A stretch of DNA of 64,000 nucleotides from Canna indica (lineage: Eukaryota > Streptophyta > Magnoliopsida > Zingiberales > Cannaceae), in assembly GCA_034359265.1 (NCBI GenBank), contig CP136895.1:43852001-43916000 (forward strand). The letters run 5' to 3'. A model generated the notes under the pieces. The model was not told where the DNA came from. It did no database searches and saw only the letters and a program-made list of their open reading frames with translations. Positions 57,299-64,000 of this stretch are shown here, in pieces (position 1 is the first letter of the stretch; each line of letters starts with the position of its first letter). A program made the position numbers and the translations under genes.

Positions 57299-58434
57299 TG
57301 CACTTGACATACCTTTTATTACTTGTTGATAGCACATATTATTCATACTTATATACTTGTGTGTGTGGTGTTGTGATGTGCTTGTTGCATTTCCCGGAAG
57401 CCTCGCTGGTGAGGGGAGGGTATGCTCAAAGAGACAGCGTTGGTCTTATTCTGGAAGTCCGGCTGGTGAGGGAAGATCATACCTCAAAAAGATAGTCCGG
57501 AGACCCGAGCAGGTGAGGAGGACGTATGCCCCAATAGGCCAGCTCGGAAGAGCCAGTGCCAGTGAGGGAAGGGCATGCCCCCAAAGAGATGGCATTGAGC
57601 TGGGTGGTAGTTTGGCGGCCACCCGTCTACCTACCCTATGTGGCTATGTGGGACCAACGGGTCCGGAGAGCATGCATATGATTGGGGTGTTGCATTGCAC
57701 GCATATGATTGAGGTGTTGCATTCATCTTATTTTATTATTGTGGATATGTTTATAACTATTGATGTATGCTTATAGTTATTGTTGTGGATATAAGTAGCG
57801 TAGCGAATGTGTTATTGATATTTGTCCGTCATTTTTTAAAAGATATTTTATATTTATTGACGGATGTTGATTTCATGCATAGAGCTATGGATATATTATT
57901 GCTGATTTCTTCTGACGTTATTGTCACGTTATTTATATCGGCTATATTGTGTTTTTATGCATGATGATTGATTTGGTGAATTGAGGACTGATCTACTCAC
58001 TAAGTCCTAGTTGGACTTACCCTTCATTACTATTGTTTTGCAGCACCTGAGTTAGATCAGAGAGGAACCGAGGTGTAGTAGCGCGGCTGGTGGTGGCAGG
58101 ACAGCAGGTCTCGTGATATGTCATGATCGAGGAGGATACCTGAGTCATTTTAGTGTCTCTTTGAGTTGTTGAGTCATGTTGACTCGGGTCGTGGTTTTCG
58201 CATTTATTTTTATTTGGGGAGTCTTATTTATTTATTTGAACTCCTTTGAAATAAACTTGTCCAGTGTGTTCATATTGAGTTTTGGTTTGGTTTGGTTCGT
58301 GATGTCATGTCTGTTCTTTTCAAAAAAAAATCTCCCACTATTCAGGTTATTGTTGTTGTGTTTGAGTTGGGTTAGGCTTCGGGCTACATGGCGTATCCTG
58401 GCCGGTCATACCGGGTTTGGGGTGTGACAATTGG

Positions 58435-58639
58435 GTATCTGTTGAGTGAGTGTTCAGCAGATTAGGTGACAAGCTTTGTTATTGAACTGCGTAAACAACC
58501 CTTTGTGTTTGCGTGTGATTTTTGTTTTGGTTATTACTTTGCTACTAAGTAGCAGTTGTAATAGCAGTTGCAACTTCCTGTGCAATTATCCTAAACAGAA
58601 GTTCCCTTAGAGACCTATATTGTCAATTGGTATCAGAGC
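58435..58639 (+). mobile_element. Copia LTR end and PBS
   Basis: Continues the sequence left of 55249 after the solo LTR. It ends at about 58625 (TATATTGTCA), followed by TGGTATCAGAGC at 58628-58639, a tRNA-Met primer site. Confidence 0.75.
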
Positions 58640-58700
58640 GGTTGTACTAACATTTACCTGGACAAGTTCCTTGGTGTGTCTCTTTTCTTTTAGGCTCAAG

Positions 58701-59034
58701 ATGGAAGGAATGCCTATGGGAAATTTTTTCAATATTCCTCATTTACTTATCAGAACAAACTATGCATATTGGAAGGCCTGGATGAGGGCTTTCATCAAAT
58801 CTTTGGATGATCGTTGCTAGGACTCTATAGAAGTTGGATATACTTTTCCCACAATAGATGAGACTGAGTGTAAGCCAAAGAACCAATATACTGAAGTCGA
58901 AATTGTTGCAGGAAACCATGACAACAAGGCTCTTAATGCCATCTTCAGTGGTGTTGATCCTTCTCAATTCAAAATGTAGTAAGGAAAGTTATGAGATCCA
59001 TGCCTACGAAGTTCGACATGAAAGCTATTGCCAT
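58701..59034 (+). pseudogene. Copia gag N-terminal fragment
   Basis: MEGMPMGNFFNIPHLLIRTN and YAYWKAWMRAFIKSLDDRC, then a TAG (58818-58820), VGYTFPTIDE, NHDNKALNAIFSGVDPSQF, and after another stop VMRSMPTKFDMKA. This is the start of a plant copia Gag. It is cut near 59035 by the next element. Confidence 0.82.
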
Positions 59035-62025
59035 TGATGGGATAGGAATCGAAAACTCAGCGGAAATAACAATTTAAAATTTTGAAACCACCCCGAAAAT
59101 AATGATCTACTTTAGCAATATTAAGGAATTCAACATCGAAGATGTGGGAGAAGGTATACCTCAAACCGCGGTTGATATGGCTGATCCTTTCCCTATATTG
59201 AGACGCACACGTGCACGTCCTCCAACGATAGTCCACACCAAGCACCTCGCAATAATAGGGGCAGCGAAAACCAGGGCTCGTTGTGGCTCAACGGAGAAGC
59301 TTTCTCAATCCCAGAATCCACCTAGGAAGGCCGGCCCTTCCACCAAGAACCGAGCATCAAAAAAGTGAGGAAGTGGGGTTGAGAAAACCACGGAACGAGA
59401 AGGTAGATAAAGGAATACCTTGTTCTCCTTCTTCGACTCCTTCGAGAAGATGAAGTAGACGACACACCCAAGTAGAAGACATCTTGAATTCGAGTTCACA
59501 AAAACTCAGGGAAGGAGGAAGAAGATGGCCGACCACCAAGGGAGAGGAGGTGAGATTCTTTGGAACTTTTCCACTCAAGAACCCTCTTAAGAATCATGTT
59601 CTTCATCACCCTTGAAGGAGGCTCGGCCTCGAATTTATAGGGGGCATGGGCGGCTACAAGAGTAGACCCGCCCCCCTTAAAAAACTCTCCCAGGAATTCA
59701 AGATTCTGTGGTTTGCCTCCAAAAAATATTTCATATATAATTGTTTAATAATTAATACAAAATTAATTAAATCCAATTAAATATAAGCATTAATTTATCT
59801 CATAAATTAAGAGTCTATCAATAGGAATCATTAATTATGTAAACAAACCAATATCCTAAACAATAGGAAAGATGTTTATCTAAATAAAATATGATTTATC
59901 TAAACTAATTAAATTCCTATCAAATAGGAATAATAATTATCGAAATAAATTAAATTCCTATTTATCCTTATAAATTATATATCTATTAATTTTATGATTT
60001 ATCTCCATAAATCAAATTACTATTAATTAGGATTAATCAAAATAAATTAATTCCTAATAAATTGGTTAGGCTCATGGTTAGAAAATAATTTTCCCACCAT
60101 GTATATTTGATTCGAAATCAAATTATATTTAATTCGTAATTAAATACAATCTCCGTCAAGTGGTTAATTAAATATTTAATTCATAATTAAATTTAATCAA
60201 CCACATAAAATATTATTATGTGTCAATCCCTACAATTTAGGGATGCCCTACAAATAAGGATTATCGAGGAACTCCTTCCTCGCGCATTCATTCCTATAGG
60301 AAACACATTACTTATTATGTTTGTAAACGAGATCCGTGATCGAGTTGCAGCATGTCCATGGTAGTAGACATATAATGCCGCATTCGGACTCTATCTCATA
60401 AAGCCCGTTACGAGATTAGCCTGTTGTGTGTGACCCATTGGGCCCCACACTAAGCCAGTAGTGAGTTATCCAAAATGGAGAGTTGGATCCTGTAGAACAA
60501 CTTCTATTCGAATCTTACGAGCCTCCACTAAACCCCTTTAGTGTGGTCGTGAGGTAGAGGTGGAAATGGTCCGTGCCTGGCATGGCCCGACACCTCAAAG
60601 GGGAGGCCTAGCCAGGGCCTGAGCCTGCCCCTTCGGGTTCAGGCTCAGGCCGGGCTCGAGCCGGCCCGAAATATTAAAAATAAAAATTAAAAAGATCGGT
60701 GGTGAGACTCGAACCACCACACCAAGGCTCTTTATATGTATATATAATATCACCGAGTAAAGTACCTACTACTCATGCCTGGCACAAAATACTAGGCTAA
60801 AGCTAGGTGCAGACAAGATTAGGCCCGGGTGGCGCTAGGCCTAGCCTACAGGTGTAGGGGCAGGCCCGACCAAGCCTGATCGGGCTCGGGCCCGTGCTGC
60901 TCTCGGCACAGCCCACTTTCGGGCCGTACCGAGCACGGCCCACGTGCCCAAGGGGTGAGCCCAGCCCACCCCTAGGGCACTTGCGGGCCGTGCCCGGCCC
61001 GGCCTAAAATTCTTTGGGTCGGGTCTGGCACGGCCCAGAGTCGGGCCGGGCCCATGCCGCCCACGGGCGAGCCCGGTCCGTTGCCACCTCTATCATGAGG
61101 GACTCCACTCACAAGTCAAGATTGATGTCTAGCAAGGTGTCATGACTACCCGGGTAGTGTGAGGTTCAATCTACAGGGATCGAACGCCCTCCAGTGATTA
61201 GTTATCGTGCAACTAAATCCCTCGATTAAAATGTACCAAAACCAGCTAGGGTATGGAGGAAGTGTCAAACTCTAATACCGATTCATATGTATTCCACCCG
61301 CCAAGATGTCGTCTCAATAATGGAACGTCAAAAATATCTTCCTGACTTTCATTTTTACTTTGGCCAGAGATTCCCGAGTCTACACTTGCGGAGACACATA
61401 GGACATTATCTCCTCTTACTAAGAGTAACTGATTCCATTTTGGTTGCTCACATACCTCCATGAATGCTTCCCCATGCCCAGTAATACCCGACACATGACG
61501 CTGAGGGCCACGTAGAGATAGAACTAAAGCAATGGGTCCTCACTCACAAGGTAACCATAACAACCTCAGGTCCAAGGATTGCTTGCACCTACTATCACCC
61601 GAGGAACATCCTATTGACACTCATGTAAGAATTCCATTTTGTGTTCCTCGTGTAGGTCCATTCTGTGAACTCATTCACTAATGAGCACCTGCACTTGTAC
61701 ATTAATGTCGGCTCATAGATAACTGTGAGATCAGCTACCCCCATATCGTATAGGGCATATACCAAGTGCACTAGTCTATCCGGAATCACCGATCTCCTAA
61801 TCGGTGATCCTATGACTAGGAATATTTAGAACATGGGCATCTGGATTCCGAGTCTCATTGGCATGATATCATCATGGCCTTAGAATCATTTGCCCGAATT
61901 CTTGGGGTTCATCATAATCTTTATAAATAAAGATGCAGCATATGATGAAAAGTTGTCTCATTAAGTTGATTACCCTTGAATAGTCCCGAAATACATCGAC
62001 ATGTGATTGGCTCAAGGTTCCTTTC
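59035..62025 (-). mobile_element. 3' LTR/3' end of a minus-strand copia element
   Basis: Lies between the interrupted plus-strand gag and a minus-strand RT pseudogene, and begins after a purine-rich tract (minus-strand TGTGGGAGATTGAAAGG at about 62035-62015) that can serve as its PPT. Long noncoding region with AT-rich middle (59700-60240). Carries the hAT-type MITE at 60555-61092. The left boundary is taken as the point where copia gag stops. No partner LTR is in the window to confirm it. Confidence 0.55.
60555..61092. mobile_element. hAT-type MITE (538 bp, 8-bp TSD)
   Basis: TIRs TAGAGGTGGAAATGGTCCG and (inverted) TAGAGGTGGCAACGGACCG. Flanked by TCGTGAGG (60547-60554) and TCATGAGG (61093-61100), an 8-bp duplication with one mismatch as expected for hAT. 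The arms are rich in GGGCCGGGC-type sequence; the middle is AT-rich. No ORF of note. Confidence 0.88.
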
Positions 62026-63440
62026 AATCTCCCACATGCACTTTAGCCAATCATCCTGGTATTTGTATACCAAATTTCAGTGGTAATCGAATTTGCATAA
62101 GTTACAACCAGACAAGGGAATAAGTGGGGCATAGGGAATAGTATTCCATTCCCCCTCTATTCAATCCAACCGAACACTATCTTAGTTCCTTAACTTTGAG
62201 CAACAGTCCTAGTATTGTCGTACAATATCGGTGCTGAACTGGCAACCTCAGGAATAACTCCCACTGAATGATAAACTCCTTTATCCAATGCTATCCTAAG
62301 TGGTAGAGTAAGTAGCAAAGCACAAAGCCTTGGTCACCTTAACGGTTACAGTACCCAGCTAGGAACACTAATTTCCTGCTTACCGCACTACCATTAAAGG
62401 TATCCTTATACCATCATATGGTTTCATCGTCGTATAGAACACCTCTCATCATTCTCAAGTGTTTGAGAGAGTTCTTCATTTGCTCTTCAATGTTATTCTC
62501 CAGGGTTTTGCCCAAAAACTGCTAGATACCTTTAAGGTATAAGCAATATCAAGCCAAGTGTAAAGCATCACATGATGGATTCCTCTACCGAAGCATAATG
62601 GATCTTCTCACCCTTTGTCTTTCCTCAGATGTCTAAGGAGACATCATCTTGAAGAGACTGATGCTATGACTCATAGGCAAGTAACCTCTCTTTTACTGCC
62701 TTCTATGCTAAACCTCCTTAGAATTGTATCAATATACATGGGCTAGGGCAATCCTGGCATCCTTTCAGACCTATTCCCAACAGATCTTAATACCGAGTAT
62801 ATAGGAGGCCTTTCCCAGATGTACCATGGACAATCAATATGGGTAATAATTGGAGCATGGGAACATGTTTTTCCCACACGTATGTCATACAATATAACTA
62901 CACTCCCACTAAACACCTTGTCTACACAAAGTTCAACCTCATTTTTGATAAAATCAAAACCCTTTTGATTATCTCATCAAAACAGATGTTTCAACTCTTC
63001 GGTGCTAGCTATAGTCCATAAATGGACCTCTGCAACTCGCATACCTTACTCGACCCAACCTAGGATACGAACTCCTCTAGCTATGTCATATAGACTTCTT
63101 CATAACGGAAGAATGCAATCTAGACACCCACTAGCTAGATCTCGTATTCATAGTACGCACTGATGGCTAGCAATATCCAGATGGACTTGAGCACTAGAAC
63201 TGGTGAGAATGTCTTATTGCAGACAAGCTATTGTCTGGGTTAGATCTCATTCATAGCCAGTCTGGTCTTATATGTCCACACCTTGCCAGCTGCTCAGATC
63301 TTTCCTAAAGATCCACCCACACCCTATAGGATTCCTTTTGAGCCGGTCAACCAAACTCCGTACTTGGTTTGAGTCGAGTTTAGATTTGCATAATGCCATT
63401 GCATGGTATCAATACATTTGATCATTAAGAGATCGTGGAT
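62026..63440 (-). pseudogene. Copia RT and RNase H, heavily degraded
   Basis: The minus strand gives, in broken frames: LDSNQVRSLVDRLKRNPIGC, GWIFRKDL (start of RT, about 63390-63290), then VSGSVVILYDI-type palm sequence, GKASYILGIKI (about 62815-62780), RIALAHVY, KRGYLPMSHSISLFKMMS (about 62690-62640), TSEERQRVRRSIM, and after that scraps of the RNase H region. Many stops and frameshifts. The order is that of a plant Ty1/copia pol. Confidence 0.8.
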
Positions 63441-63475
63441 TGCCTAAATCTAGGTCATACCCTATGGCTAGATAT

Positions 63476-64000
63476 TAGGGGTGAGCATCGATTCGGTTCG
63501 GTTATTAACCGAACTGAACCAAAAGAAATTTTTTAACCGTTTATCAAACGGAAAGAATTCGGTTAATTTGGTTTGATTAACTAAATTTTTGGTTCGGTTC
63601 GGTTAATTTGGTTCGATTAACCGAAAAGATTAAAAAAAAAAATCAATCTTTTTTTTTAAAAAATATAGATGCTAAGACTCGAACCTAAGCCCAATTATGT
63701 ATCCAAACCTTACTCTTACCCCTCTAACAATGTTAGCAAAATTCATTATCAATTTACTTCTAACTAACACATATTATATATATAATTAAATGTAAAATAA
63801 ATAATATTACACGGCAAATTAGATTTGAACTTGGCCGAGCTAGAGGATGAACATTGCACTTAACCACCAAGGCAAATACCAATAGTTTATATAATTGTTA
63901 TTATGCATAAATATACACATAATATATATATATATATATATATATTCGGTTAATTCGGTAAATTAACCGAAGCGTCGGTTAATTTACCGAACCGAACCGA
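63476..64000. repeat. GGTTCGGTTAA-rich repeat element, truncated by the window end
   Basis: Starts TAGGGGTGAGCATCGATTCG and is packed with GGTTCGGTTAA/TTAACCGAACC in both orientations at the left (63495-63635) and again at the right end (63945-64000). The layout of inverted repeats at both ends with AT-rich DNA between fits a MITE, with hAT-like TAGGGGTG ends. The far terminus and TSD lie at or beyond the window end. Confidence 0.6.

Larger units (their letters stand above)
55254..58429 (+). mobile_element. Large solo gypsy-type LTR (3176 bp, TSD ATTGG)
   Basis: Starts TGTAATACCCAAAATATTAA and ends TTTGGGGTGTGACA. Perfect ATTGG at 55249-55253 and 58430-58434. GC-rich pyrimidine block with CGCCGCGGCGGCGGCGGC (about 55960-56110), minisatellite 56200-56650, two tandem copies of a ~60-bp unit (57181-57298) and a GAGGGAAGGGCATGCC-type repeat (57400-57600). 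The end and the CACTAAGTCCTAGTTGGACT block resemble the other chromovirus LTRs. Confidence 0.92.

Overview
This is a transposon-dense stretch of a flowering-plant nuclear genome. Evidence: spliceosomal introns with GT-AG ends, plant-type gene families (formin, class III peroxidase, class I TCP, plant CDCA7), and stacked plant LTR retrotransposons with initiator-tRNA-Met primer sites (TGGTATCAGAGC). The species cannot be fixed from the sequence. Only one convincing intact host gene is present, a CDCA7-type zinc-finger gene at 3695-7791 (+, five exons, 405 codons plus stop). Nearly everything else is mobile DNA or gene fragments.

Layout. 1-1704: formin FH2 pseudogene (-) split by a class III peroxidase fragment that sits between two 30-bp copies of formin sequence. 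2417-2830: a small dispersed element with 5-bp target duplications; a second copy lies at 12909-13339. 3695-7791: CDCA7-like gene. 8799-11949: a terminal-inverted-repeat (TIR) element carrying a frameshifted class I TCP gene (9034-9646, -) and a nested solo LTR (10219-11853). 12.1-17.07 kb: a pile of Sirevirus-type LTR pieces nested in each other. 17.07-20.66 kb: integrase end and 3' LTR of a Ty3/gypsy chromovirus. 20.66-24.3 kb: decayed CACTA transposase gene (-) with an upstream hairpin and a 26-bp tandem array. 24.5-26.0 kb: LTR scraps. 26037-28580: 5' LTR of a second copy of the same gypsy family, inverted relative to the first. 28.58-39.49 kb: decayed Sirevirus 'A' (+) with gag, protease, integrase, RT and RNase H.

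Sirevirus A is cut inside its RT/RNase H region by a 5979-bp CACTA-ended element (32539-38517, TSD TTG). That element has no transposase; instead it holds pieces of unrelated host genes: the start of a GBF-interacting-protein-1-like gene and several exons of a mitochondrial adrenodoxin/ferredoxin-NADP reductase-like gene. It also carries its own nested 750-bp CACTA element (35075-35824, TSD CTT). The 3' LTR of Sirevirus A is in turn interrupted by Sirevirus 'B' (39509-47160, -, TSD CCCTT), which has both LTRs, PBS, PPT and an almost open gag but no pol, and by a solo gypsy-type LTR (47839-49547).

50.8-54.0 kb holds a CACTA Ptta/En-Spm accessory gene with one recognisable terminus. 55254-58429 is a 3.2-kb solo LTR (TSD ATTGG) inside the LTR of a further copia element whose gag begins near 58.7 kb. 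59.0-63.4 kb is a minus-strand copia element with degenerate RT, interrupted by a 538-bp hAT-type MITE. The window ends in a GGTTCGGTTAA-rich repeat.

The most notable systems are the gene-capturing CACTA element, the gag-only Sirevirus with a pol-replacing tandem array, the TIR element carrying a TCP gene, the palindrome clusters (TCGGTCGACCGA) in the Sirevirus LTRs, and a 2.5-kb inverted LTR pair. All domain calls come from reading translations by eye; no database search was run.
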